A stretch of 64,000 nucleotides of DNA from NCBI GenBank assembly GCA_905331475.1, contig CAJNYU010001742.1:124001-188000 (forward strand), given 5' to 3'. This document shows, piece after piece, positions 49,993 to 63,790 of the stretch. The DNA comes from Rotaria socialis. Taxonomy: Eukaryota > Rotifera > Eurotatoria > Philodinida > Philodinidae. The notes under the pieces are model-generated. The model was not told where the DNA came from and searched no databases. It saw only the letters and a program-made list of their open reading frames with translations. A program made the translations under genes and the position numbers. Every line of letters starts with the position of its first letter. The stretch's first letter is position 1.

Positions 49993-52900
49993 CTAAAAAC
50001 AAAACAAAGGACCAAAAATTAAAATTAAAATTAGATAATCTGAAGTGTCAATTTACCAGCCAACTTATATTACATGCAAAACTTATTGTTTCTTCTATTG
50101 AAATGATTAGATGAAGAGAATCTGAAAGCAAAGAATAACGGAAGAATGATACATGAAGAAAGAGCAGAAAGAAAAAATATGTTCGACAATCATCTTTCTT
50201 GTTCTCTCTTCCTCTCTCTCTCTCTCTCTCTCTTGCTCTTGCTCTCCTTACTTTTCTCACGTTCTCGTTATAGATCATCATCTCTTTTCGTTCTCTTTGA
50301 CCATGCGATTTCTTTTGAAAACAAAATGAAAAATTATTCAACAGAGAAGACTGGCAAAGTCTTGAAGTGATTCTTGTGTGACAACAGAAATAGCAGTAGT
50401 AATAGAAATAACAATAGAAATAATGAATTCATTCTCTTATACATACATACGAAGAGGAAAAAACGTACATATGTCGTTTATCTAACAAACGTGTGCAGCA
50501 AATACAAACAAACAAAAGCGAGAAAATGGAGGGGAAAAAATCATGATTTGCCTTGTATAAACTGAAAAAATGAGCATGTCGTAACGATTAACTTTCAATC
50601 TGGCACATACGACCATATGTCCTTCTCGTACTATTTTATTCCAATGCTATTGCTTATCTAAAAGCTCATTACAACACGTTGACAATAAGAGTCAAACTTA
50701 GATTATAACGTCATTGATTGCAATGAGAAAAAAGTAAAGAAAGACAGGAAACATATATATTCTCTACCTTTCTTTTTTATTTATAATAACACTTCACCTT
50801 GATGAATGGTAACAAAAAGAGAGAATAAAATAACCTAACATTTTCTTTGTCAATCACTCAAAACTGACGTTGAGTACGTAACGTCACAGTAACAATGGAT
50901 TATAAAGCATCATCATACGAACCAAACTTTCATTCATTTATTCATTCATTCTCTTTCTATTATTTTCCAAGCGTTTGTATATGTACATTTGCAAGAAAGA
51001 AAGTGGCGAATGACTTGCACATGTTGTTGTCGTCAAGTTTTGGAGGACTACGTATGTATGATATACGCTATGGGATAGTAGCATACGTAGTTAATGAGCT
51101 CTTCTTCATCATTATCATGTAACATATTGAACATAGTCTCATCGTCATCATAGTCAAATCGAAAAGGGCATTCTCAGTAACAACAGAAACAGCAACAACA
51201 GCAAAAACAACAACATCAGTAGTAGAAGCGTGGTAGCAGTAGTCTTTTCATTATGTAACAAACAATTCATTAAGCTTTAGAATCATGCGCTCTTAAAACT
51301 ATGAATGATGATGAACTTTGCTTACTCGACAATAATCGGACAACGGCAAGCAGTGATGTCTACTTGTGACAAGCACGCTAATGAGTCCTGTTCTTGTCTT
51401 GATTCCTATGTAATGGGTACGAGCAGGAAAAAGAAACGAAAGACATACTAGAAAAAGAGAAAGAGAGAAAAAAATCACTGCCTGTACATGATTAGTGCTG
51501 GCCACATGCAGATGGAACTAAGATGACGGAACTTTTGCATAATGACATAGACGAGTGCACAGCTGGATTTTACTTCATACACTTGTCTACGAACACATTA
51601 TGAAATTTTGCAGATCAGTGTGAACAACGAGACAATTAAGAATATGCATCATGGAGTGCTATACCATATATTCTATACCTATAACTATATATAGTTATAT
51701 ATCGATATCGTTGAAAATGTTCTTATAGACTTTAGTGAATATGACATATGTACTTCTTTACTAGATTATAATCTACAAAACTAAAAGATATACATTTTTT
51801 TCTTTGTCTGTTGTTCTCAAATACTTGAAAAGAGAGATAATCGTCTTTTTATTTCTTTTTGATTTAACATTCTTTGATGATGTCAATTAAAAGAAAAATG
51901 AAGTATATGCTATCTGCTATTTGTTTATATTAAATGATTATAATAGAATGACAGAAACACCAAACACTACTTTATCTTTGCATAACAATAAAAGCAATTC
52001 CATAAAATTCTTATTCTATTCATTGATAAAGTGAATCTTCACATGAAAAATCAAATATTACTGTTATTACTTTATTTTATCATTCATAAATAAACTTTGA
52101 GTCTGATTTATTTCTATAATATTATCTATTTCCATTGGTAAATGTGATCTAATCAAATTATTAAGAAAAATATCTCCAAGAGAACCTTCATCTCAGCAAG
52201 TTGATATCAATGGCGTATTTCATGTATGATTGTCCTTTTGCTTTCAATAAAGGCTATGTTTATTTCCATAAATCAAGACATAGAAAAAGAAATGATTATT
52301 AGAATAAAAACATTCGAAAAACTAGAAATTAATCAGTTGAATATTGAAATTATAGAGATCTTATTATTCGATTCTATTGCACAGTAGAATAGAAACCATA
52401 TCACTATGTTTACAAAAAGAAAAGAAAATCAAGATTTCATGTAATCGTGGAATATTACATTTATTTTTGCATCAATATCAAATCTATTGCAGTAATAAAA
52501 TATATAATAGGATATTTTTATGTTTATTACGATCAACAGAAGTGCTATTCAGACATTTCAAATTTTCACTGAGAGACAATTGACGACGATATGATAGTTA
52601 CGATTCATTTTATTTACAAGAATATTCTGATGCACATTTATTTGTTATCTACATGAGGTTAAACAAAAATTTTCAGACAATATTTCTTTCTTTAATTATT
52701 ATCTATTTTTGAACTGTAATATCATATATCATTATTGTTCGTTGTATTTTTGTTATAATGCTAAAAATTTTCTTCCTCACTTGAACCAATAGAAATAATC
52801 ATTCCATATTAAATCGTGTTCTCATAGTTGTATATCTTTCAATTCTTATATTTTATTAAACGAGAAGAAAACACAGTTCATTTCTACTTGACGGCATTAG

Positions 52901-54334
52901 TGATAGAGAATTTTATTTCAGATGAGAAAACCCTTTCTTCTTACCTTTTTTTAAAATTTTATTTCCTACAATCAAACAATCAGTCAAGTGAAAGCTATTG
53001 TCGTTCCCATAAATCTACATTCTTCTTTAACTCTTTTATAGACACTCTTAAAAAGAACGGCGGCATCAACGCCGACCAACATTCAGACATACTTCAGAAG
53101 TTCAATCGATAATTGGTGTACTCTTCAAACATTCAATCTCATGTTGCCTATCGCATTCACTTTCTTCTATTTCCTGTTGATTTATGTACAACTGATAAAT
53201 GATCTATCTATTTCATCTATTTCCGTTGTCTAAAGCAGATCAAAATGAAACTCTCAGCAGCTGAAACAATAACTAGGATATATTCATAAAACTCAACGTG
53301 TAACAACGAAAAAAAAGAAAAAAACAGAATAGAAGAAAACAAACAAGGAGAAATAGGATGAACAAAAAAGAATGCGAATATTAGTAATGAGTATGCAATA
53401 AGACAAAAACAGAAAAAACGAACACTGTTTGCTATTTGTTCTTTTTTTTGTATAACTCTTGGAATACAAGAAGAATATTTAAAAAAAATCCACCAGCAAT
53501 AGCTCGAGCAAGTATGTGTTTTTTTTGTGTGCATATTTCGAAAGAAAGAAAAATAAGCTAAGTCACAAAGCACAATCACAGTACATGACAGACGAAAAAA
53601 GACATATTTACTTTTTTTTCTCTAATTACACGAAACAATATATAAATACTCTGACTTGACTTTTTTTGTTAAGATATAATTAAAGTGTGGGAGATATAGA
53701 GCAATTGAAACGATAAGAAGAAAACGAATAGTATTAATAATAACAACAACAACAACAAATAAATGGAAGATAATGAAAAGACATAAATATAGATTAATAG
53801 ATTTAGGAGTACTTTTTTTTGTTATTTTGATCGTACGCACGCATATAATTAATAAATACAATAATTTTTTTCTTTGTATGTTGATTTGGTTTTGATCGAT
53901 AAAAGAGAAAGAAATGCCGATGAGTTGCAAGAATACTGAGAGAAAAACCACAAAAATAAATAAATAGATACGACATTGAAAAATATAATTATATAGACAG
54001 GCTCTGTACTGGGTAAGAAATATATATATATATACATATATATGAATATATATATATATATTTATACATAATGTAAGTGGTACAAGGAATGGATGTTAGT
54101 AAGTACTATGTCCAAGTACAAAGACCAGACAAACAAAAATAGGCTAAATAAAATTATATACATAAAAAACGTTTTTCCCGGTTTTTAGATAGAGCGACAT
54201 TGATCTGATTGTCGCATAAGGAGTAGTATAGCAGCAAGTACATATAGAGAAAAAACAAATGATAACAAATTAACTAACCACAAATGTAACAAAACAAAGG
54301 GAAGAAAAAAGTCGACAACAATAACAAACAACAG

Positions 54335-54380
<46 letters not shown>

Positions 54381-54769
54381 GTAAAGATAATAAAAAAAAA
54401 AGATTAACAAACAAAACAAACAACGGCTGTAATTGAATACAATAGATTTGTTCTTGCGGAGACTTGTTTTTGTTCCTTAAAACTTATTTTTTCGGCTTCT
54501 CGAAATCTTCTTTCATTTTTTTCCGATCAGTGTCAAAAAACAAGATGATTTTCGGCAAAAGTAATCGAACCACAACCAAAACCAGGTAGTACAAATACAC
54601 ACACGCGAGCGTTAAGTTTAGAGAAAAGAAGAAAAAAAACGAGCTACACAGCAAGCATTGGTGATGATGGCAGGTGCAGACTAGAAATTTAGGGTTATAA
54701 AGAAGAATATAGATAAAGATTTGCGAATGAAAAACAAACAAGAGAGAAAAAAACGAAAGATTATTTTCT
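49993..54769. other. intergenic region with repeats
   Basis: 4.8 kb between the Shisa-like exon and the 3' end of the Brat-like gene. It must hold the Shisa 5' exon or promoter and the Brat 3' UTR. TC tract 50212-50233, AT palindrome about 51680-51700, TA tract 54019-54062 and (AAT)n 54337-54380. The frame at 52828-53112 has locally GC-rich codons near its end but no recognised motif. Confidence 0.5.
54337..54380. repeat. (AAT)n microsatellite
   Basis: About 14 tandem TAA/AAT units, read directly, within the probable 3' UTR or flank of the Brat-like gene. Confidence 0.92.
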
Positions 54770-56325
54770 TTAATACGCATTACTTGTTGTTGAAATAGTC
54801 AATGGACTATCATCATGACCATTCATTAATAATGGCGATGTACATTCACCTGCTAACATTTGACTACTATTTGGTGTTGTCGATGATGATGATGCAGGTG
54901 ATGATGGCCCCGTATTATTTGTGACACCACCTCCTCCTGCTCCCATTATTGATGGTGTCATTAAATAACGATAAACATATATACGATAATCTTTACTTGC
55001 TAACACAACACTTCCGTCATCTGTTAGTGCAACATCAAAACATTGGGCATGTTTTACTTTTGATTCAAGTGCATTTATTAATTGTCCATCTTAAAAAACA
55101 AAAAATTCATAGAAACGTCTTTAATACTATTTATTGATAAAAATTTGTTTTTTTCTTTACCTTGAGTAAATATTGTTAAATTAAAATTGTTATGATTGTC
55201 AGCAATAAGTACATCACCTTGACTATTTTGTACAACACCAATTGGATAATTAGTAATACCTTCTGATCCAATAGTACGTAAAAATTGTCCATCATAGGAA
55301 AATACTTTAATACAATGAGCGCGATTGTCGGATATGAATATTTCTTGCTTATCATTACAACAAACACCATTTGGAAATTCCAAATATTTCGAACATGTGA
55401 ATTTATTTAAAACATTTCCATTTATATCAAAAATAAATACACGCATTACTTTACATTCAACAACAATAATATGACCCATATTATCAACGCAAACACCTAC
55501 AAATAGAAAATAAAATAATAGTTGATGAGGAAAAAAAAGTTAACTTACCACGCGGATGTTGTAAAACATTGGCACCGAATTTACGTATAAATTGTCCATA
55601 TTGATTATAAATTTGTATTTGATGTGTTGGACTACGTTCGGTAACAACAATATCCCCTGATTGACGAAATACAGCAACACGATTTGGATATAATAATTGT
55701 CCATCACGTTTCCCACATTCACCAAATTGAAAACGAAAACGTCCTATATAAATATACAGAGAGAGAGAGAGAGAAAGAAAAGTGATTATCAAAAGGTTTT
55801 CACAAAATATTAACATACCATTGGAATCAAAAATTTGTATACGATGATTATTTGTATCGGCAACAATAATATCACCTTGTGCATTAACAGCAACACCTGA
55901 TGGCTCAGTAAATTGTCCTTCAAGTACACCAAACTCACCAAATTTTTGATGATAGATCATTTTATGTCGTTTTATTGTTGAACCATTTGAACGGGATGGT
56001 AATAAAAGATGATGAGGTATTGATGAATAACCATCATATGTATCAACGAGATCAACTAAAGAATCTTGTCCATTAAGATTTCCACCACCATTACTTGAAG
56101 TTAAAGAACTTGAAAGTTGTTGTTGAGATGTTGATTGTGTTGGCATTTGTGATGCATTTGACCATAGTTCATATGGATTTATATCAATTCCATTTGATGA
56201 TAATGAAAAACTCATTGGTGTTGGTGTTGATGATGATAAATTTGAATATTTAGACATTGCTGATGGTGGTAAACTGCATGATAACATATCAATACCATTT
56301 AATAAATGATTTGTATTTGGTTGTA

Positions 56326-56356
<31 letters not shown>

Positions 56357-59300
56357 CATCGATTTTGTTGGACTAAGTGATAACATAGTGTTTTGTTGTT
56401 GTTGTTGATGATGAATATGGTTATGACAATTATTCATTGATGATGAACAGTTTGTAGATGGTGGACCAATAACTTTACTAAAATTATCATTGTTCAACTA
56501 AAAAGATAAAAATAAATATATGAAAATAATTTGTTTAAACAGAAACAAATTTTTTCTGTTCTCTTGAGATCACGATAATATTTTTGTTTCTTTAAACAGA
56601 AAAAAAAACATTCTCATGAGATGCAAGAAGTAAAATAAATTAAAAATTCTCAGGAGAATTTTATAATCATGAATATTTTGTTACTAATTTTGATTATTTT
56701 TATTTATTTCGATTATCATATTTTTCATTTACGACCATATATGAATATTAGTTTGTCAGAAACATTGAAAATTGATTTAATATATCAATATCAAAGATTT
56801 AACAAGCATTTATATTTGTACATTTTATTCTATTCAGTATATTTACTGTCTTGAATTGTTTACAGGCAATATTCATTATTACTATTATTATTATAAATTA
56901 GTCTTTATAGTTAAGTTATGATGGCTAGTAAAAAAATCTAATGATGTGTTTCAAATAGCTACTTTCACGATGCTTTTTTTTTACAAAATCTATTAAGAAT
57001 AATTTAATCAAGAAATTTGATAAGAGTGGTATCTAATGATGCAACTGTCACCTAAACTAGAATGTTTAACAACTGTTTTCTTTGCCTTGATACTTCTAAG
57101 GCATAGAGTTACAATATTTGCTCTTTAATTTGCACGTCAAATCTCTTTATTTCTCGTAATTAACAGTAATAAAAAGAGAAAAAGAAAACTAGTATGTTCC
57201 TCACTTTTTGTGGGCGTGGTTTATAATGAGTATTCTAAAATTGATAAAAATAAAATTTTTAGAATCAAAAACTAAAACTTTTTCGTTATATAGTTACCAA
57301 TGATGCTGGTTCAGGTGATGATCGTACATATCCAAATGTATTTCTTACACCAGTTTGAATTGCCTAGAAAAATAAACGAAAACGAAAAAATTCTACTATT
57401 TTGTTTCATCGTCATTATAGAATATTAGATTTTACCTGAAAATTTGAAACAAATTCAAGTTCAAATATTGGTGATTGTCCATTTGTCTCTGGTATTGCTT
57501 GTCCGAGAGAATTAAATTTATTTTCAAGTTGCTTTTTAAATATTAAAATTTCTGTTGTTGATGAATTTTTAAATAGACGATCGGAAAACTCTAAAGGCTA
57601 GAAAAATACCAAAAAGAAAAAAAACGGAAATGAATATTTATGATAATAAATCAATATTTTATTTTGATTGTTATTTACCAAATTAGCACGTTCAGCAGCG
57701 TCGTCAATTTTTTGCATTTGATTCGTCAAATTAGTTTGTTTTTCATTAAACGCATTATCTAACTCCTTTGATTAAAATAGATTTAATAATTAAATAATAA
57801 TAATGAAGCAAAAAGAATAATAATATTCATTCTTACTTTAATTAATTCATGCTTTCTTTCATCGATTAGCTGTCGATAAAATGAATATGTTTCATTGATA
57901 TCATGTTGCGCTTTATTATATTGAGTCTAAATCGATAAAATTGTAATACTATGCTTTTCATAATATTTTCAATCGTGTTACTTGTAATGAAGTGTATGAA
58001 CGATCGACAATCTTTTGTGAATTTCTTAAATCATTCAACCGTTGTCGAGTATTTTCGACCATATTTTGTAATTTTGCTACTTGATGTGATCCTATTCAAT
58101 AGGAATAAATAGATTGAGGCATTTTTTAGTTGTTTTACATATTTTTTTTTGTATGCACATGCATTTACCTGCGTCATTCAATGGTGCATATTCATGAGTA
58201 CCCGGTCGATGATCAATTGTTGTACATGTGACACAAACTACAAAATAAAGATCGAAAATAAATATTTTACAAGGTAATAAAGTATAGTATTTACTCGGTA
58301 TATTGCATGTAGAACAAAAATATTTCAGTGTTTCATTTTTATGATTCGAACAAAAGATTAACCGAAGATCATTACCATTTGAGTCAAGGTCTTTTATATG
58401 AACAACCTAAAAGATGAGATAATGGTCATTACTGTTAATCTATACAGCTAATGATCAGCCCACATCATTTATATCTGTACTTGAAGAACAATTATTAAGA
58501 ATAACAGCAGACATATTTGTATCTTATTCTAATTTTATTCTTCTTCAGAATTAATCTTTTTAGCTTCCTAGAATAACTATTCTTTAAAGTTGATGATCGT
58601 CCACTGCATTCAACTATAGAAGGAAATGCGTTTCTTCTCGTTTTTTTTTCTGCAAAGTCTCAGAGCCGATTACAAATATATATAAAAAAAAAGAGAAGAA
58701 AGAAGAGAACGGAAAGAAAAGGCACACGCTATCAACATCATCATTTTTTCAGGGTTCAGCTACAGGAGAAAGAAAAAGAAAAAGAAATAGAAATCAGAGA
58801 GTCTGGTTGTCGAGAAGTTCATTTCGGTCGACGAATGCATCCCATTTTACTTGCTTGAGAACTCTTGCCCGCTTGTATTCTCCTCCCTCTTCATTACAAT
58901 TCAATTTTTCCTTTCTTTTCTTTGTCCTGCATTAGACTCTTGGAAATTGGGTTCTTTCTTTTTTGTTTTATATGCTTTTACATTCTTGCTCTCTCAAGAC
59001 AACTTTCTTCATCATTCAGTTGATTTGATAGTGTTTTCGATGCATAGATAAAGAGTCGGGGCGAAGATCTTATGCGTATCTGTATGTATTTACATACATA
59101 CGCCCAAACAATCTTCTACTCATAATAACTTAGTCTGAAACTAGATACTATTTTATGTGCATGCTGGTAGCAAAAGTGCTCGTCGTTTTTCTTCTCTTAT
59201 TCGTCAACGTTTACGTCAGAACTATGACTATTAAAATGTACAAATAATCAAATCGGGAATTGTAAAAAGAAAATCGTAAACAATGAGGAATTGGAGGCTC

Positions 59301-61064
59301 TCGACGCTAATCGATAGAAATACGATCCGACCAGAATAGAAATACAGCATGGAATTGCTCGAATACATCTCAAAAAGATTATTAGGAAATCAGAAAGATA
59401 AGGAAAATCGAAAGAAAATAAGGGAAAAAAATAACTAAATTATGGAAATGCATGCTCAGTAATTATTATTGGATTATGTATGTGCGTGTGTATATTTGGT
59501 CAGCGATGGCAATGGAAATGAAGAGAAAAATGAAGGAAGAATAAATCAATCAAATAGAATGTAGATGCGTAATGAACAAGACGAGAGAAAAAACGTTGTA
59601 AAAATCATGCATAAAGCCATGAAAGAAAACAAGTTATGTCGAAAATAAACAAAGCAATAGTCGTATTGTTTTCTTCCCTTTTCTCGACTTTCAAAGTGAT
59701 TAAAGAAAGAAAAAATTCAAAAAGCGCAAGTGAATAAATCGATTTCTTTTTCTCATCTGTTTTTTTTTATCTGTCCTGCTGTAACTTACACGATGACCTT
59801 CAAAGCAGTTCATTATTTGATGTGCACAAACACATTGATGACATAGGAAGCTCGAACATTGGAAACATTTAGCCACAGCCATTGATTCAGCACTTTTACA
59901 CGCTGTGCAACATTGTACGACAGTGTCGCCTAATGGTAACATATAATCATTGGATACATTTGAATGATTATTTTGTGCTGTATAATCAGGTAAAACATCT
60001 CTAAGCATTGTTGTTACACCACACAATGGACAGCAGATACTTGCATCATCATTTGTGGATAATTTTTCTGCACATGTTTCACATAATGTATGAAAACATT
60101 GAAGTACTTGCGGTCGATTTTGTTTAAATGGTTCTTGACATCCTGGACAATCCCATGAATTATAATGATATTCTTGATGTTGAAGTTTATGATAGAAAGG
60201 AGATGATGAACAGCAAGGATTATCTGTTGTAGTCGAGTGAGCACTTGATAAACTTGAACTTGGTGATGATGTTATTAAGCCAGCAATTAATGATGCATGT
60301 ACAGGTGGTTGTGTTATTATCTGCTGTGCTTGTTGAGGCTGCTGCTGTTGTTGTTGGGATTGAAGACTACGCATGATTGAAATCGACTGACTGGTTGTAT
60401 TATTTGAATGTTGTGGTAGTGGTGGTGGTGGTGGTGATGATGAAGAAGCATAAGCTGAATCCGTGAATGAAAAAGCAGTCGAAGAGCCATTTGAACTCGA
60501 GCCAGAACTATCGTGACTTAAACATGTCGAAAGAAGTGTATTCGATGATGCATCCGATGTTGGAGGGAAAAGGCCAAAGAACGGTGAGTTCTAAATAGAT
60601 ATGAGAAAAAAAGATAATAAACACTTGACATATTTTTCTTTCCATTAAATGTGACAGCGAATGAATGAACACTCAATTGTGTCTTGGCTGGGCCAAAGGT
60701 CATCATTAATATATACATTGACCAATATAGTTGACAAATATATAGCGTCTCCTGTTGTTCTTATTTTATGTCAAAATTGCTTTTTGTATTCATTATTAAA
60801 TTACGCATTCATGAGTTGACAGAAAAAAAGCGATTCAGTTTTTTATGAGTGATTTGCATAGAATATCATTCTTCCTTTTTCTTTGAATAAGAAGAAATAA
60901 AACAAAAAGTACTCTATTTGGCTACGCTAATGCTAATAAACGACACCTCGAAAGTCTAATTTTCAATTTTATTTTCATTATCGATGACAATAATGTCTTT
61001 TAAGTTATATTTATTTTCATCTGTCAAAATTGCTTACCCATAAATCATTATCAGAATCGAACAT
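54770..61064 (-). CDS. brat: Brat-like TRIM-NHL protein with RING finger (13 exons)
   Basis: Cytoplasmic RNA-binding translational repressor family (Brat, NCL-1, TRIM2/3/71). Exons (minus): 61064-61038, 60590-59790, 58406-58295, 58237-58169, 58091-57982, 57926-57837, 57765-57679, 57597-57436, 57363-57298, 56497-55819, 55743-55549, 55496-55161 and 55089-54770. All are in frame, giving 1017 aa. A RING finger is at about 157-200 (CPGCQ, QCFHTLCETC, CCPLCG). B-box1 is at about 235-275 and B-box2 at about 288-335 (CSNH..CSTC..CVTC..DHRPGTH). A coiled coil spans about 340-460. A Brat-type linker is ELEFVSNFQAIQTGVRNTFG. A Gln/Ser-rich spacer then leads to six NHL blades (about 690-985). The last blade, SKVKHAQCFDVALTDDGSVV, is nearly the Brat sequence. 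No filamin domain is evident, unlike TRIM2/3/71. Intron 2 is about 1.4 kb and intron 9 about 0.8 kb. Drosophila Brat lacks the RING seen here. Confidence 0.95.
56534..56658. repeat. tandem palindrome cluster in Brat intron 9
   Basis: Three short palindromes, TCTCTTGAGA (56560-56569), TCTCATGAGA (56612-56621) and TTCTCAGGAGAA (56647-56658), lie within 100 nt. TTTAAACAGAAA occurs at 56534 and again at 56591. The spacing suggests a degenerate tandem duplication of a unit of about 52-57 bp, or a protein-binding cluster. Confidence 0.5.
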
Positions 61065-62864
61065 TGCTAATAATACTTCTGTTGCTCGGCTTCCACGATT
61101 AATGAAAGAACTTCTTTTTTGTCACCATATCGCGTGAACAGGGCGTCTTAGTGAATAATGATTTGTCAAAGTTGCCCCGTCTTTCTCTGCTTCATTCTTT
61201 TTCTTTCGTTCGTTCTTTTTCTTTCTCTCATTTTCTCTCCTCATCTACTGTGTTCCGTATGTATTTTAAGCAGAATAGATCGTCAAAGTATCTCTATTTT
61301 TTCCCTTTCTCTCACACTTATATTCCAAATTATATACGGTATAGACATATAGACATATAGACGATTGATGTGAACGCGTCAGTATCAACACATGTCATGA
61401 TTCAGTGGAAGTTCCCAAATGTTTCTTTGAATTTTCCTTCTTTCTAATGAAAACAGCTAATGAATGCCGTTTGAACATTTTTTTTCGTGACCGCAGGAAT
61501 AAAAAACCGAGCACATCTGGAATGAGAAGAAAATAAGCTGAACCTATAGACAGATGTTTCTCTAATCACATACACATATTCAATCATTATTCTTATCAAA
61601 ATCGAATGGATTTTTTTTCTCCGACGTTTTCTTCATAAAAAAGAGCCCACTCATCTCGATTGTTGTTTATTTAGGTTTTTTGTTATTTCTTCGCTGTTAT
61701 TCTTTTATTAACTATTCACACTATATTAAGTAAAATCAATGACTTAAGTCGATTGGTTTGATTGTATATTTGATTCATGGCATACACACTTGCTCAAAAT
61801 TACAAAAAAAAAGAAGAAAAAGAAAGCTATGATCAAACAACAAGTGAATTTTTTTTATTGTAGTGGGCGAATTTTTCAAGGTTATGTGCATATTATATAT
61901 AATCAGCACATGAATATATATATACATATACATATATGAGTCGAACACAAACAGCAGTACTAATAATAATAGCAATGTATGATTGTATATGACAACGATA
62001 GAAAGAGAAAGAAAGAAACAAAAAACTTTATCTTTCTTATTTGTCAAAACAACATATATCCTCTCGTTGTCCATGCTTGTATCTGAGGAAAATACAATGA
62101 AATGAGAAGGCTTAAAAACTAACACACTATGAGATGCATCTTTTTTCCTTGTCTTTCATATATTGGTGATGTAAATCAAAGAAATTGTCTTGACATAGCA
62201 AATGTACATATTTATAAAATAAACATTAGGTCTCGAATAGAAAGCGTTAATCTATTGGTCGTATGTAATGTTTTCTCGATAAAAGCTATGCATGTAATAT
62301 AGACGTATAAACTAAATGTAGAACATCATCATTTAGATGAAAATTAGAGGCAATGAAGAAGAAATAATGATGATGTACGTTCTATCGTAGCTCGAGGATA
62401 ATCGTAAAAGACGCAAAAATAGTCTCATGTCATTAGTGCATGAACTGTTTTGGTTTTTTCTTGTTAAAAACACTTAAAATAAATCTAATAAAGAAAAATA
62501 AATGAATGTAAATTACAGTATTAGTCTATTGTTGATGAGTGCATTAAATCTGGAGAGAAAAAGTTTGCTCTCGAGAAACCATGTAAAGATAGAGTTTTAC
62601 TCTAGTTACTTATAGAATTTTTCCTTCGATTCTAGAAGGGAAAAGACGATAACATCTAATTAGAGGTTTTATCCGGTTCCTATTTGTCAGTTTGTTTAAC
62701 ATTGATTGAAACACGCTTTCATGTGCAAGAATCTATTCGATGTTCTAGCAACCTTTTGGATTGAGTAGACGATGATACTAGAATCTCAAATATTAACTTT
62801 CTGTTCTTATGTTTCTGCTACGAAAATATATTAAGCATATATGTTGGTATATTCTATTAGCATG
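61065..62864. other. upstream region of the Brat-like gene
   Basis: No gene seen. The 200 nt next to the start contain a polypyrimidine-rich stretch (about 61185-61250) and probably the promoter and 5' UTR of the minus-strand gene. Farther out the DNA is A/T-rich with an AT tract at about 61914-61937. Confidence 0.5.
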
Positions 62865-63790
62865 CAATGCTAAAGTCTTCGCAATAATGTCAAACGCTGT
62901 TAGGCCATGTTGGCGACTTCTAATTCAGCTGAGCTTTTTCTTGTTGGAAAGAGCAGTGTCTGAACTTCAAATTTTGTACCGAACATATTTTTCTAGGACG
63001 AATCTGGAAATGAGGAAAAGCCAAAAAACTAAACGCATGAAAAAAAGTTCTTGCAACTTGCCCATCCAGCAGTATCATTTTCTATTTCTATTGGATTCTT
63101 TTAAAGTAAAAAAGAGAAAGAATAAATCATGATCAATGATGATTTTTGTAGAATAAAGGATGGTCTTTTCAATGGTGTATTGAAAGTTAAATTTAGTTTT
63201 AGTTTTTGTACTGAAATATCGCTTTTTTCGAGAGAGAGACTGACAAATTTGGTCGTTCTCACAATGTGACCATTTTGAAACTACAAAAGATATTTGTTAA
63301 GTTATTTTGCTGTCAAGTTTCTAAAGTCTGATATATTTCGCGTAAATAAAGCGAAAAAATAAAGTTCATACATGATTCCTGGTAGATATTCTTGAAAATT
63401 GATAGTTTTTTTCCAATGAGTGTTTTTTTTACAAAAATTTCTTTTTTCAATTTGTTTTTATGAACGACTCAAGAATGAATCTAAAAATCTTCCACAAGCT
63501 GGTATCGATAGAGTTTGTGAAACTCAACATTGTGGTGTAGGTTTTGTTAAAATTCTGCTCATGTAGTCTATGATATTTCTGAAATGCCGATTTTTTTAGA
63601 TTGCAGGAACGTTTTTTCATGCGTTTAGTTTTTTGGCTTTTCCTCATTTCCAGATTCGTCCTAGAAAAATATGTTCGGTACAAAATTTGAAGTTCAGACA
63701 CTGCTCTTTCCAACAAGAAAAAACTCAGCTGAATTAGAAGTCTCCAACATGGCCTAACAGCGTTTGACATTATTGCGAAGACTTTTGTAC
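62865..63790. mobile_element. long inverted repeat (fold-back) at right end of window
   Basis: The left arm (about 62870-63056) and right arm (about 63599-63786) are reverse complements over some 187 nt with only a handful of mismatches. A weaker, indel-containing match extends outward for about 50 nt. They enclose a loop of about 540 nt. The same 53-residue reading frame therefore appears twice, once per strand (62887-63045 plus and 63770-63612 minus). The loop shows no transposase. Likely a non-autonomous fold-back transposon. Confidence 0.8.

Noticed and set aside
50048-50341. Minus-strand frame ending ISFACNISWL considered as the missing Shisa signal-peptide exon
   Set aside because: Its donor leaves the wrong phase for the 49992 acceptor, the middle is an Arg/Glu run from a GA/TC tract, and no ATG opens the frame at its 5' end.
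51299-51505. Minus-strand frame with a hydrophobic N-terminus considered as a secreted-protein exon
   Set aside because: It opens with GTG, and its hydrophobic stretch is a polypyrimidine acceptor-like run; no partner exon.
53217-54037. Several minus-strand frames of 60-120 codons 3' of the Brat-like gene
   Set aside because: Low-complexity Phe/Leu/Ile translations of A-rich sequence, most likely 3' UTR or flank.
62887-63770. Two identical 53-residue N-terminal frames on opposite strands, looking like a duplicated gene
   Set aside because: They are the two arms of one inverted repeat read outward-in; the downstream residues diverge at once where the arms end.
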